Below, piece by piece: positions 25,517 to 35,056 of a stretch of DNA of 64,000 bases. Numbering within the stretch: position 1 is the first letter of the stretch; each line of letters starts with the position of its first letter. The stretch comes from an uncultured Eubacteriales bacterium (lineage in GTDB: Bacteria; Bacillota; Clostridia; Christensenellales; Aristaeellaceae). The notes below the pieces were generated by a model. That model was not told where the DNA came from. It searched no databases and saw only the letters and a list, made by a program, of their open reading frames with translations. The stretch is taken from positions 99,469 to 163,468 of the forward strand of contig CACWXY010000004.1 in assembly GCA_902764915.1 (NCBI GenBank). Reading direction: 5' to 3'. The position numbers and the translations under genes were made by a program.

Positions 25517-25584
25517 TGCGATAGATTTCTTCAAGAAAAAACCGAACATTTTATTGTCAATCGCTTCCAACATTCGTTTCTTTG

Positions 25585-25593
25585 TGATACAAT
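25585..25593 (+). promoter_or_regulatory. Extended -10 promoter of purR
   Basis: TGATACAAT forms an extended -10 element 32 bases upstream of the GTG start at 25626. The best -35 (TTCCAA at 25565-25570, spacer 17) is weak. Confidence 0.5.
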
Positions 25594-25625
25594 ACGCGGG
25601 AATCTTGCCAAAGGAGCGAAGGCCC

Positions 25626-26453
25626 GTGGAAAAAGTCCGACGCAATGAGCGGCTCAGTGCCATGCTCAAGACCCTGTCCGACACCCCCAATCACATTTTT
25701 ACCCTCTCCACGTTCTGTGAAATGTTCGGTTCCGCCAAGTCTACCACCAGTGAGGACATTGATATTCTGCGGGATGTGGTCACCAGCTTTGACCTGGGGG
25801 AAATCGCGACAGTCACCGGAGCTGCCGGCGGTGTCATGTACCGAGCCACTGTACGCAAATCCCAGGCCCGTCAGTACATAGAAGGCCTGTGCAAGCAGCT
25901 CAGCGGTACGGACCGGGTGCTTCCGGGCGGCTTCCTCTATTACTCGGACATTCTCTCCGATCCGCTGATCACCCGGAAAATGGGCGCCATACTGGCCACT
26001 GAGTACTTCGATGATGAGCCGGACTTTGTGCTCACCATGGAAACCAAGGGCATTCCCGTTGCCCTGACAACGGCTCATGCGCTCGGTGTACCGCTGGTGA
26101 TTGCCCGTCACTCCTCCAAGGTATATGAAGGCTCAGCGGTGAATATCAATTATGTTTCCGGGTCTTCCGGGAACATACAGACCATGTCCCTGGCCCGGCG
26201 GGCCATTTCCAAGGGACAGCGATGTCTGATCGTAGACGACTTCCTCAAGGGCGGCGGAACCGCCAAGGGCATGATCGATCTCATGCGCGAGTTTAATGTG
26301 GAAGTCATCGGCATGGCGTTTGTCATGTCCACCAAAACGCCGGTTCGCAAACGCATCTCCGGCGAAAAATCCCTGATGACACTGGAAATCGCAAGCCATG
26401 GAGACGATCAGGAAATCGCCAAGGTTACCCCCGCCCCATGGCTGCTCACATAA
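25626..26453 (+). CDS. purR: Purine operon repressor PurR
   Basis: This 275-residue protein starts with GTG at 25626, supported by AAGGAGCG upstream. Residues 1-75 form a winged helix (RNERLSAMLKTLS, FCEMFGSAKSTTSEDIDIL). The rest is a phosphoribosyltransferase-like domain with the PRPP-binding motif LIVDDFLKGGGTAKG near residue 200. In Bacillus PurR represses purine synthesis genes and PRPP relieves it. No pur gene lies in the window, so the repressor acts elsewhere. A terminator follows the stop immediately. Confidence 0.95.
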   Translation: MEKVRRNERLSAMLKTLSDTPNHIFTLSTFCEMFGSAKSTTSEDIDILRDVVTSFDLGEIATVTGAAGGVMYRATVRKSQARQYIEGLCKQLSGTDRVLPGGFLYYSDILSDPLITRKMGAILATEYFDDEPDFVLTMETKGIPVALTTAHALGVPLVIARHSSKVYEGSAVNINYVSGSSGNIQTMSLARRAISKGQRCLIVDDFLKGGGTAKGMIDLMREFNVEVIGMAFVMSTKTPVRKRISGEKSLMTLEIASHGDDQEIAKVTPAPWLLT

Positions 26454-26458
26454 CTTTC

Positions 26459-26496
26459 AGCCGCCTGTTTCCTTTCCGGGAAATGGCGGTTTTTCG
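26459..26496 (+). terminator. Intrinsic terminator after purR
   Basis: GCCGCC pairs with GGCGGT, with an inner TCC/GGGA stem, followed by TTTTT. It starts 6 bases past the purR stop and lies just before pth. Confidence 0.75.
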
Positions 26497-26504
26497 AGGT
26501 TTAT

Positions 26505-27107
26505 ATGCTGTTTGGATCCAGACTGGAAACCTATCTCATTGTCGGTCTCGGAAACCCCGGGGCCGAATATGCGCATACCCGTCACAACTGCGGCTTTGAA
26601 GTTCTTGATATCCTGGCTGACCGCATGCAGGCCACACTCTCCCGGAATCGATGCAAAGCACTTCTTGCAGAAGTGCGCCGTGGGGACCAGCGTATTGTGC
26701 TTGCCAAACCCCAGACCTTCATGAACGCATCCGGTGAATGCGTGGCAGAGCTTCTCTCCTGGTATAAGCCCGCCCACGACCATCTCCTGGTGCTCTATGA
26801 CGATATTGACCTGAAGGCAGGCCAGCTGCGCATGCGCGGAAGCGGCTCTGCCGGTACGCATAACGGCATGCGCTCCATTCTCGCCCAGCTTCCAGCGGGC
26901 GATTTTCCGCGTCTGCGCATCGGCATCGGCGCACCGCCGGAAGGCTATGATCTGGTGCGCTTCGTCCTCGGACATTTTGGTACGCCGGAAGAAGCACAGC
27001 ATATGCGTGCTGCCTTCGAACGCGCCGCCGCAATCACGACAGATTATCTGGATCACGGTCTGGAGTACGCCATGCAGCACTGCAACCGCAAAAATCCTGA
27101 GGTATAA
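26505..27107 (+). CDS. pth: Peptidyl-tRNA hydrolase
   Basis: This 200-residue protein has the Pth signature LIVGLGNPGAEYAHTRHNCGF, with the catalytic His in TRHN and the Asn of the active site in the same stretch. Further motifs are KPQTFMNASGE near residue 68 and DDIDLKAGQLR followed by GSAGTHNGMRSI. It frees peptides from tRNA released by stalled ribosomes. The ATG at 26505 is preceded by a modest CGAGGT site just after the purR terminator. It lies two bases upstream of mfd, the conserved pth-mfd pair. Confidence 0.95.
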   Translation: MLFGSRLETYLIVGLGNPGAEYAHTRHNCGFEVLDILADRMQATLSRNRCKALLAEVRRGDQRIVLAKPQTFMNASGECVAELLSWYKPAHDHLLVLYDDIDLKAGQLRMRGSGSAGTHNGMRSILAQLPAGDFPRLRIGIGAPPEGYDLVRFVLGHFGTPEEAQHMRAAFERAAAITTDYLDHGLEYAMQHCNRKNPEV

Positions 27108-27109
27108 CC

Positions 27110-30100
27110 ATGAACGACGCTCTACTCCAATCGATCCCCGCAGAGGCCATGCGCGATCTCACGCAGGCCCTGAAAAAGGAGCCTGTCACGGCCCTGAGCG
27201 GCATTCCCGAGTCTCTGGCACCGGTGCTGGCTGCCTGGATTGCAAAAACGCTCTCCCGCCGGGTGCTCCTTATCTATACCAATGATCTCAAAGCCGCCCG
27301 CGGCATGGATGACGCCAGGGTATTCCTTGACCACGCCGCTGCACATCTTCCCGCAGCTGAGATTGATCTCACCCGCGGAACAACCTCCCAGGACGGAACC
27401 TGGCGCCGGCTGGAAACCCTGAGCCGGCTGTCCCGGAATGAAATCCAGCTGCTCACGGTCTCCATGGATGCGCTGATCCAGCGCATGGGCAGTCCTTCCA
27501 GTTTTCAGGAAGGCATGCTGACCCTGCGGCCGGGACAGCGTCTTGCGCCGCAGGACCTTATGGATGCGCTCATCCACGACGGATACGAACGCGTGAATCT
27601 GGTGGAGGGCAAGGGCCAGTGTGCGCAGCGCGGTGCCATACTGGACATTTATCCGCCGGACATGAGCCAGGCCATACGTGTGGAATACTTTGATGATGAA
27701 ATTGATTCCATCCGTCTTTTTGATCCGCTCTCTCAGCGTTCATTGGAAAAACTCGAACAGGCAGAAATCATCCCCAGCTGTGAGATTCTTCTTCCGCCCT
27801 CCGAGCGCTCGAAGGCTGCGGCGCGTCTGCGCAACACTCTGGGACAGTTTTCTCCCGCGCGCAGAGAAAATATCCTGGAGGATCTTCCGCCGATTCCCGA
27901 TGATGACGATGCGCTGCCTGATTTCTTTGACACAGAAATTACGCCGCGCGTAAACAGCGCTTCCTTCTCCGTGCAGCGCGAGCAGGAACAGCAGCGCCGT
28001 ATAAAGGCCATGCTGCAGGACGCAGACCTGATTGAACAGGGAATGCCCGTTCGCAGACTCTATGCCATGCTTCCCCTGCTCACGGATCATGTTACTGTGC
28101 TTTCCGACTGGTTCCGCCCTGACCTTGTTGTCTACTGCAATCCGGACCAGCTCAGAGAGCGGTGCAAGGAACGCAATACCGGCTTTTCCGTTGACCTGGA
28201 GGCAGCGATTGACCGCGGGGATGCGCTGGCGGAACAGGAAAAGCTGCTTCTGTCCTGGGAAGACGCTACACGTCCGCTCCTGCCGATTCCTTCCCTGCTT
28301 CTGTCTGACCTCACCAAAGGCCTGGCTGGGTTTGTCCCCACCGCCGTACTGCATCGGGATTTCCTGCCGCTCTCCGGGTATGCCTCGCATCTCAAGCAGC
28401 TGGCACAGGACTGCATCCGCTGGCATGACAGCGGTTATACCGTTATCCTGCTCTGTGGCGGTACAGCCCGTGGACAGCGCCTGCAGCAGAATCTGTCCGA
28501 GCTCAATGTCCCCTGCCAGTTTTCGGAGGACACAGAGCATCTGCCCCAAGGTGTCGTTTCCATTCTTCCGCTTTCTCTGACCCGTGGCTTTCTCTTTGAT
28601 GAGGGAAAGCTTGTGCTGGTTTCGGACACGGATATTTTCGGTGCTTCCTATCACAAGGCGCGTTCCCGCCGCAAGAGCGGGGAGAAGCTCGCTGCCTTTA
28701 CCGATCTGAATCCCGGAGACTATGTCGTCCATGAGGATCACGGCGTGGGGCTGTACCAGGGCACCATACAGATGAAGGCAGACGGTGCGATACACGAATA
28801 CCTGCTGATTCAGTATGCCGGAAGCGACAAGCTCTATGTGCCCATTGAGCAGTTCCAGCGGGTGCAGCGGTACATCGGCAATCCGAGCCTTCCGCCGAAA
28901 CTGAACGCTATCGGCGGCGGGGAATGGAGCAAGGCCAAAGGAAAGGTCAAGGAAGGCCTGAAAAAGCTTGCCTTTGACCTGGTCAAGCTTTATGCCAAGC
29001 GTCAGGAAGCCACTGGATACGCGTTCTCGGCAGACACGCCCTGGCAGCAGCAGTTTGATGATCAGTTTCCTTTCGAGCTTACGCCCGACCAGTCCCAGTC
29101 CGTGGACGAGATCAAGCATGACATGGAATCGCCCCGGAATATGGACCGGCTTTTATGCGGCGACGTAGGCTACGGCAAGACAGAGGTCAGTCTGCGGGCT
29201 GTGTTCAAGTGCGTCATGGACGGAAAACAGGCCGCGATACTCGCGCCGACGACCATTCTGGCACAGCAGCATTTCAATACCATAATCAAACGCTTTGCGG
29301 GCTTTCCCGTGCATGTGGAGGTTCTCTCCCGGTTCCGTTCCCGGAAAGAACAGACCGAGATTCTCGAAAAAGTCGCCAGCGGCGCCATAGATATTCTGGT
29401 AGGCACGCACCGTATCCTGGGCAAGGATGTGAAGTTCAAGGATCTTGGGCTTCTCGTCGTCGACGAAGAACAGCGCTTTGGCGTAGGGCACAAGGAAACC
29501 ATCAAGAACATGAAGTCCCAGGTGGATGTGCTGACCTTGTCCGCCACGCCGATCCCGCGTACCCTGCACATGTCCATGGTGGGCATCCGCGATATGTCCA
29601 TTCTGGAGACGCCGCCGGAAAACCGTCTGCCCGTGCAGACGCACGTGGTGGAGTACTCCGACATACTGATCCGCGATGTCATTCTTCGCGAGCTCACGAG
29701 GGGCGGGCAGGTATACTTCCTCTACAATCGTGTGCAGTCGATTGAGCGCTATTACGAGCGGCTGAAGACACTGGTGCCCGAGGCGCGTATTGCTGTAGCA
29801 CACGGCCAGATGAAGGAACACGCGCTGGAAGACATTATGATGGACTTTTATGCGGGAAGCTATGACGTGCTCCTGTGCACTACCATCATTGAGAGCGGAC
29901 TGGATGTTCCTACAGCCAACACGCTGATCGTCTTTGACGCGGACCGTTTCGGGCTCAGCCAGCTCTATCAGCTGCGCGGGCGTGTCGGAAGAAGCACGCG
30001 TCAGGCATATGCCTACTTTACCTATCGCGCCAATAAAATGCTTTCGGAGACCGCGCAGCAGCGGCTGCACGCTATCCGCGAGTTTACCGAGTTCGGCTCC

Positions 30101-30772
30101 GGTTTCCGCGTCGCCATGCGCGATCTGGAGATCCGCGGTGCCGGCAATATTCTCGGGCCTGAACAGCACGGCCATCTCGCCGCCGTCGGTTATGAAATGT
30201 ACTGCAAGCTTATTGAAGAAGCAATGAATGAGGCGCAGGGACATATCAGCACCGACGAGCTGGAGACCCGCGTCAATCTCCGCGTCAACGCCTATCTGCC
30301 TGAGAACTATATTACCGATGCCCATCAGCGCATGGAAATGTACAAGCGCATTACCGCGCTTACCACCGACGCCGACCGGGTGGATATTGTCGATGAACTG
30401 ATTGATCGTTTCGGCGAAATGCCTCCGGTTGTGGAAACACTGCTGGATGTAGCCCAGCTACGCTCTGTCTGCAACAAGCTTGGCATCTCCCGTATCATGC
30501 GGGCCGGCGATGCGCTCAGCATGCGGCTGGAGGACAAGTATGTACCGGATCCCCAGGCCCTGCTCCTTGCACTGCGCAGCACGGATCCGCGGCTGAGCGT
30601 CACGGCCAAGCAGCCGACCAGTATCCTGCTTACCGTTCCCCGCACAACCGATGGAAACCTGATGCGGGAGGGCGTAAAGGTCATGAGCCGGGTACTGGAA
30701 AAAATGCCCCAGCCCCAAAAGCCCGCGGCGGACACTGCCGACGCTGTTGATGCCTATTCAGATCTTGCCTGA
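27110..30772 (+). CDS. mfd: Transcription-repair coupling factor Mfd
   Basis: This 1220-residue protein has the full Mfd layout: N-terminal UvrB-like region (about 1-350), the RNA polymerase interaction domain beginning near 525 (LNPGDYVVHEDHGVGLYQG), and a RecG-like helicase core. Walker A is GDVGYGKTE, motif II reads VVDEEQRFG, and motif VI is QLRGRVGRS. The C-terminal TRCF domain ends the protein. Mfd removes RNA polymerase stalled at DNA lesions and recruits UvrA. The start follows pth by two bases and has GAGGTATAACC upstream. Confidence 0.97.
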   Translation: MNDALLQSIPAEAMRDLTQALKKEPVTALSGIPESLAPVLAAWIAKTLSRRVLLIYTNDLKAARGMDDARVFLDHAAAHLPAAEIDLTRGTTSQDGTWRRLETLSRLSRNEIQLLTVSMDALIQRMGSPSSFQEGMLTLRPGQRLAPQDLMDALIHDGYERVNLVEGKGQCAQRGAILDIYPPDMSQAIRVEYFDDEIDSIRLFDPLSQRSLEKLEQAEIIPSCEILLPPSERSKAAARLRNTLGQFSPARRENILEDLPPIPDDDDALPDFFDTEITPRVNSASFSVQREQEQQRRIKAMLQDADLIEQGMPVRRLYAMLPLLTDHVTVLSDWFRPDLVVYCNPDQLRERCKERNTGFSVDLEAAIDRGDALAEQEKLLLSWEDATRPLLPIPSLLLSDLTKGLAGFVPTAVLHRDFLPLSGYASHLKQLAQDCIRWHDSGYTVILLCGGTARGQRLQQNLSELNVPCQFSEDTEHLPQGVVSILPLSLTRGFLFDEGKLVLVSDTDIFGASYHKARSRRKSGEKLAAFTDLNPGDYVVHEDHGVGLYQGTIQMKADGAIHEYLLIQYAGSDKLYVPIEQFQRVQRYIGNPSLPPKLNAIGGGEWSKAKGKVKEGLKKLAFDLVKLYAKRQEATGYAFSADTPWQQQFDDQFPFELTPDQSQSVDEIKHDMESPRNMDRLLCGDVGYGKTEVSLRAVFKCVMDGKQAAILAPTTILAQQHFNTIIKRFAGFPVHVEVLSRFRSRKEQTEILEKVASGAIDILVGTHRILGKDVKFKDLGLLVVDEEQRFGVGHKETIKNMKSQVDVLTLSATPIPRTLHMSMVGIRDMSILETPPENRLPVQTHVVEYSDILIRDVILRELTRGGQVYFLYNRVQSIERYYERLKTLVPEARIAVAHGQMKEHALEDIMMDFYAGSYDVLLCTTIIESGLDVPTANTLIVFDADRFGLSQLYQLRGRVGRSTRQAYAYFTYRANKMLSETAQQRLHAIREFTEFGSGFRVAMRDLEIRGAGNILGPEQHGHLAAVGYEMYCKLIEEAMNEAQGHISTDELETRVNLRVNAYLPENYITDAHQRMEMYKRITALTTDADRVDIVDELIDRFGEMPPVVETLLDVAQLRSVCNKLGISRIMRAGDALSMRLEDKYVPDPQALLLALRSTDPRLSVTAKQPTSILLTVPRTTDGNLMREGVKVMSRVLEKMPQPQKPAADTADAVDAYSDLA

Positions 30773-30792
30773 CCGGAAAAGGAGATGAACGC

Positions 30793-32073
30793 ATGGACTG
30801 GTTGGATACTGCCATGCAGCCCACAATCGATGCGCTGCGCATGATACACCGGGAAAAACTGGCACACATGTATGCGGGCTGTTTCCGGTCCACCTGGGAT
30901 ACAACGCTCACCCGGGACGGAGATACCGTATTCCTCATTACCGGAGACATCCCCGCCATGTGGCTGCGGGATTCCTCTGCCCAGGTCTATCATTATCTGC
31001 CCTACGCCGCGCGCTTTCCTCTGGTCCGGGAAACCATTCTTGGCCTGATCCGGCGCCAGATGCAGTGTATCGTGCTGGATCCTTATGCCAACGCGTTCAA
31101 CCGCACACCCAGCGATGCGCACTACAGGTGGGATGAAACCGGATGGACAGATGCCACACGCCCCTGGATCTGGGAGCGAAAATATGAGATCGACTCCCTG
31201 TGCTATCCTGTCCGTCTGGCACACGGCTATTGGAAGCATACGGGATGTACGGACTTTGCCGACAGCCGGTTCATGGAGGCTGCCAGGGCAATCCTCGCTG
31301 TGTTCACCGCAGAGCAGAAACATATGACGGCATCGTCCTATTTCTTCCGGCGAAGTATGTGCCCGCCCTCGGATACGCTTCCCTGCGAAGGGAAAGGAAA
31401 TCCGGTATCGGAAAACGGGCTGATCTGGAGCGGTTTCCGACCCAGTGATGACGCCTGCGTCTACGGATACCTGATTCCTTCCAATTTCTTTGCCTGCAGA
31501 GCGCTGCAGATGCTCGCGGACATGCTGGAAGGTCCCTGCGGCGAAACAGGACTGGCACGCACAGCCCGTCAGCTCGCTGATGCCATTGCTTCCGCGCTTA
31601 CGCGGTTTGCCACCGTATCCCACCCCGAATACGGCACTGTATATGCCTATGAAATAGACGGACTGGGCCATGCGCTGTGCATGGATGACGCCAATGTACC
31701 CAGTCTTCTCTCGCTTCCGTACCTGGAATGCCTGTCTTCCCGGGATCCCGTATATCAGAATACGCGGCGCATGCTGCTCTCTGACCGGAATCCCTATTAC
31801 TATGAGGGCACATGCTGCCGTGGGATCGGAAGCCCGCATACGCCCAGGGATTATGTCTGGCCCATTGCGCTGTGCGTCCAGGGGCTGACCAGCGAAGATC
31901 CTGCAGAAATCCAGTGCCTGGCAGCCATGCTGGAAAACATGGATGCGGATACCGGGCTTATGCATGAAGGCGTCCACAAGGATCAGCCGAGCCGCTTTAC
32001 CCGGCCCTGGTTTGCCTGGGCCAATTCGATCTTTGCGGAATTCATCGACTATGCGCTGCCCTTTCTTGCCTGA
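30793..32073 (+). CDS. Glycoside hydrolase family 125 (exo-alpha-1,6-mannosidase type)
   Basis: This 426-residue (alpha/alpha)6-barrel protein carries the GH125 hallmark TGDIPAMWLRDSSAQVY near residues 50-66 and the later IGSPHTPRDYVWPI and CVQGLTSED segments. GH125 enzymes remove non-reducing alpha-1,6-linked mannose, for example from N-glycan fragments. No signal peptide is present, so the substrate is imported. It starts 20 bases after mfd with AAAAGGAG upstream, and ends at a strong terminator. Sugar genes further on may be functionally connected. Confidence 0.92.
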   Translation: MDWLDTAMQPTIDALRMIHREKLAHMYAGCFRSTWDTTLTRDGDTVFLITGDIPAMWLRDSSAQVYHYLPYAARFPLVRETILGLIRRQMQCIVLDPYANAFNRTPSDAHYRWDETGWTDATRPWIWERKYEIDSLCYPVRLAHGYWKHTGCTDFADSRFMEAARAILAVFTAEQKHMTASSYFFRRSMCPPSDTLPCEGKGNPVSENGLIWSGFRPSDDACVYGYLIPSNFFACRALQMLADMLEGPCGETGLARTARQLADAIASALTRFATVSHPEYGTVYAYEIDGLGHALCMDDANVPSLLSLPYLECLSSRDPVYQNTRRMLLSDRNPYYYEGTCCRGIGSPHTPRDYVWPIALCVQGLTSEDPAEIQCLAAMLENMDADTGLMHEGVHKDQPSRFTRPWFAWANSIFAEFIDYALPFLA

Positions 32074-32083
32074 TCCATACAGG

Positions 32084-32110
32084 CCCGGGAGTCCACACTC
32101 CCGGGTGTTT
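32084..32110 (+). terminator. Intrinsic terminator after the GH125 gene
   Basis: CCCGGGAGT and ACTCCCGGG form a perfect 9-bp stem with a CCAC loop, followed by TGTTTT. Confidence 0.85.
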
Positions 32111-32206
32111 TCGTCTTATCCTCTCCGGCAGAAAAGCATGGGCATGCTGCCGTCCCGCCTTTTCCCCGGACCCGCGTCCGGACCGGATGGCGTTTGCTTT
32201 TGCTGA

Positions 32207-32235
32207 TTGAAAATGTTCCCGTTCCGTGAGACAAT
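32207..32235 (+). promoter_or_regulatory. Promoter of the ABC-2 transporter operon
   Basis: TTGAAA (32207-32212) and GACAAT (32230-32235) are 17 bases apart, 80 bases upstream of the ATPase start. Confidence 0.55.
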
Positions 32236-32315
32236 GCACAAGCTTTCTGCAGTTACGTTCTCCCTTGACCCGACAGAGGTCCATCCCTGCAGCGGATGGC
32301 CAGCGAGGAATCATC

Positions 32316-33290
32316 ATGGAAGAGAAAAGCTTTATTGAGGTACACCATCTGAGCAAGTCATTTCAGGTCAGAAAAAAACGCGAAAAAGGACATTGGCGCG
32401 GGGAGAAGAAAACCATTCGCGCGCTGAAGGATGTGTCCTTTTCGATTGATCAGGGTGAGCTGGTCGGCTATATTGGTCCCAACGGAGCCGGGAAATCCAC
32501 CACTGTCAAGATTCTCTCCGGTATTCTGACGCCCGATGCGGGCGATGTCCGGATCGACGGGCAGACACCCTGGAAAGATCGAAAAGAGCATGTGAAGCGG
32601 ATCGGTGTCGTCTTTGGTCAGAGAATGCAGCTCTGGTGGGATGTGCCGATTCTGGACAGCTATTCCCTTCTCCGGGATATATACCGCCTGAATGATGCAG
32701 ACTATACGAAAAGACTGCATGAGCTTACGGAAGCGCTGGGGCTCGGAAGTCTTCTGCGTACCCCGCTGCGGCAGCTGAGCCTTGGACAGCGCATGCGTGC
32801 AGAGCTGTGCGGTTCCCTGCTCCACCGGCCGCGGATTCTCTTCCTTGATGAGCCGACCATTGGTCTGGATGCGGTGAGTAAGCTGGCCCTGCGGGACTTT
32901 CTGAAATGGGAAAATGAAACACATCATACGACCATTCTTCTGACAACCCATGACATGGAGGATATGGCTGCCCTGTGCAGCCGCGTCATGGTCCTGGGGC
33001 GTGGACAGAAGCTCTATGACGGCTCTCTTTCTGCGCTGCTTCGGGAGCATGACAGAACAAGAAGCGTTGAGATCCGCTATGACACGCCGGATTGCATGCC
33101 TTCCCTCCCGCCATCGGTACGCATGCACCGGGAAGGTGATACACTGCATCTGACCTATGCCACCTGCGATTTTTCCACATCGGATCTTCTCTCCATGCTT
33201 CAGAAAGCAGGCGCTATCCGGGAGATGACTGTTCAGCCGCAGAGCATTGATTATCTGATTGCAGACATGTACAGGGAGATGGGCCTATGA
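32316..33290 (+). CDS. ABC transporter ATP-binding protein (ABC-2 type exporter)
   Basis: This 324-residue ATPase has Walker A GPNGAGKSTT near residue 57, the Q-loop region with FGQRMQLWWD, signature LSLGQRMRAEL, and Walker B ILFLDEPTIGLD. The N-terminal insertion (VRKKREKGHWRGEKKTIRALKDVSF) and the WWDVP segment are typical of the COG4586 group, which works with two ABC-2 permeases. The ATG at 32316 is chosen over an earlier in-frame start because it lies after GCGAGGAA and begins the domain. The gene overlaps the first permease by 4 bases. Confidence 0.92.
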   Translation: MEEKSFIEVHHLSKSFQVRKKREKGHWRGEKKTIRALKDVSFSIDQGELVGYIGPNGAGKSTTVKILSGILTPDAGDVRIDGQTPWKDRKEHVKRIGVVFGQRMQLWWDVPILDSYSLLRDIYRLNDADYTKRLHELTEALGLGSLLRTPLRQLSLGQRMRAELCGSLLHRPRILFLDEPTIGLDAVSKLALRDFLKWENETHHTTILLTTHDMEDMAALCSRVMVLGRGQKLYDGSLSALLREHDRTRSVEIRYDTPDCMPSLPPSVRMHREGDTLHLTYATCDFSTSDLLSMLQKAGAIREMTVQPQSIDYLIADMYREMGL

Positions 33291-34078
33291 AAGCATACCG
33301 ATCCATATTTCGTCTGCGCCTGCGCATGGAAACACAGTACCGCGGAGCCGTACTGGGCGGGATTGTCTGTCAGATCTTTTTCGGACTGATCCTGGTCGCG
33401 CTGTATCGCGCCCTGTATGCGGGAAAACCGCAGGCCATGCCTCTTTCCCATATCACCACCTATGTCTGGCTTCAGCAGGCGTTCTTCCGTATGCTCCTGG
33501 CCTCGGATGCAGACCTGATGGACAAGATCCGTACCGGCGGCATTGCCTATGACCTGTGCCGTCCCCTGCATCCGTATGGCTTCTATTACGCCCGGATTAT
33601 GGCACAGAAGCTGATGGGAAGCCTGCTGCGCGCTGTTCCCATGCTGCTGTTCGCCTTTTGGCTGCCGACGGGCTGGGGACTCTCTCTCCCGGCATCGCCC
33701 GCAGCATTGCTTCTCTCCCTTGCTGCCTGGTTCCTCGGCCTTGGCTGTGTATGTGCCATGGAGAACATAACCATGGCCTTTACCATGCGTACGCTTGACC
33801 CAAGGGGCATTCAGGCCATGCTGAATCTTCTGATGATGATTCTCAGCGGCAATGTGCTTCCGCTGACACTGTACCCGGATCGCTGGCAGAAAGTCATTAC
33901 CTTCCTTCCCTATGCACAGATGCTGGATGCCCCGATACGGCTCTATACCGGAGTGTCCATGCCGTCTCAGGCATGCCAGGTACTTCTTCTTCAGGCAGCC
34001 TGGACTGCGCTTCTTATATTCCTCGGCTGCGTTCTCTGGCAGCGGAATCAGCGCCGGCTGATCATACAGGGAGGCTGA
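33287..34078 (+). CDS. ABC-2 type permease
   Basis: This 263-residue protein has about six membrane segments and begins MKAYRSIFRLRLRME. It belongs to the COG4587-like permease group that pairs with COG4586 ATPases. The start overlaps the ATPase stop by 4 bases (ATGA), so the two are coupled. Substrate unknown; members are usually thought to be exporters. Confidence 0.85.
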   Translation: MKAYRSIFRLRLRMETQYRGAVLGGIVCQIFFGLILVALYRALYAGKPQAMPLSHITTYVWLQQAFFRMLLASDADLMDKIRTGGIAYDLCRPLHPYGFYYARIMAQKLMGSLLRAVPMLLFAFWLPTGWGLSLPASPAALLLSLAAWFLGLGCVCAMENITMAFTMRTLDPRGIQAMLNLLMMILSGNVLPLTLYPDRWQKVITFLPYAQMLDAPIRLYTGVSMPSQACQVLLLQAAWTALLIFLGCVLWQRNQRRLIIQGG

Positions 34079-34085
34079 ACCATCG

Positions 34086-34886
34086 ATGGATACGATTCGC
34101 CTGTATATCCGTTCCATGGGCATACTGATCAAAAGCCAGCTCCAGTATCCCCTGTCCTTTCTGCTGCAGACCCTGGCGCAGCTGATCATGGAGGGCGGTG
34201 AAATGCTGGCCGTCATTCTTCTGGTGGATCGCTTTGATCACCTGAACCAGTGGTCTGCGGGGGATCTCTACTTCTTCTTTGGACTGATGTCCGTGACCTT
34301 TTATCTTTCGGAATGCTTCGGCCGCGGCATCACGGGAAACTTTCCGTCCATGGTCCGCACCGGACAGCTGGACACGCTGCTGCTCCGTCCCCGGGGGATT
34401 CTCACGCAGGTCATGTGCAGCGCGGTCGATCCCCGGCGTATTACGTGTATTGCGGTAGGTACGGTAAGCCTTATTATCGGAAGCCGAATGGCACACATCC
34501 GCTGGTCGCCTGCGCGTGCCCTGCTGCTGGCAGAAAGCATTGCATGCGGTTTCTGGCTGATCCTTGGTCTATTTCTGATAGAGGCAGTTCTGTGCATTCA
34601 TTCCGTAAAGTCTGTGGAGATTGCCAACGCCCTGACATACGGCGGCCGCAGCGCCTGTCAGTATCCCATTGACGCTTTTCCCCGCCCGCTCCGCTGTCTC
34701 TTTACCGTCATTGCGCCGTTTGCGCTGGTCATGCATATCCCTGCATCCCATATCCTGGGAAAACCGCTCTTTTCGCTGCCGGCGTGGGTCGCCTATGTCA
34801 GTCCACTGTCAGGTATCCTGGTGTTTGGAATCATGGCATTCGCTTTCTCCAGAGCCATGCGCTTTTACCGCTCTGTCGGAAGCTGA
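34086..34886 (+). CDS. ABC-2 type permease
   Basis: This 266-residue second permease has about six membrane segments and resembles the COG3694 group: MDTIRLYIRSMGILIKSQLQYPLSF at the start, with LLRPRG in a loop near residue 100. It follows the first permease by 7 bases. The two permeases probably form a heterodimer with the ATPase. A strong terminator follows 32 bases past the stop. Confidence 0.85.
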   Translation: MDTIRLYIRSMGILIKSQLQYPLSFLLQTLAQLIMEGGEMLAVILLVDRFDHLNQWSAGDLYFFFGLMSVTFYLSECFGRGITGNFPSMVRTGQLDTLLLRPRGILTQVMCSAVDPRRITCIAVGTVSLIIGSRMAHIRWSPARALLLAESIACGFWLILGLFLIEAVLCIHSVKSVEIANALTYGGRSACQYPIDAFPRPLRCLFTVIAPFALVMHIPASHILGKPLFSLPAWVAYVSPLSGILVFGIMAFAFSRAMRFYRSVGS

Positions 34887-34918
34887 AACCATGCAAAGTT
34901 CTTTTTTCTGCGCAGAAA

Positions 34919-34957
34919 GGTGCGCAGACAGGGTTTATCCCTGTCCGTGCGCCTTTT
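34919..34957 (+). terminator. Intrinsic terminator after the ABC-2 operon
   Basis: GGTGCGC-GACAGGG pairs with CCCTGTC-GTGCGCC (with G-U pairs and one mismatch) around TTTAT, and is followed by TTTTC. Confidence 0.8.
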
Positions 34958-35056
34958 CATCTGCCTTATTATGCTGTCGCGTTCCGTGTTCCAGGTATCC
35001 GCAGCTGCGCCTGCTGCAGGCAGGCGACAGAAAGCCCCTGTCATGGCGTTTTCCCG

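Noticed and set aside
25494..25625. Longer N-terminus for PurR
   Set aside because: The extension overlaps the preceding gene and the promoter; the GTG at 25626 has a good ribosome binding site and begins the winged-helix domain.
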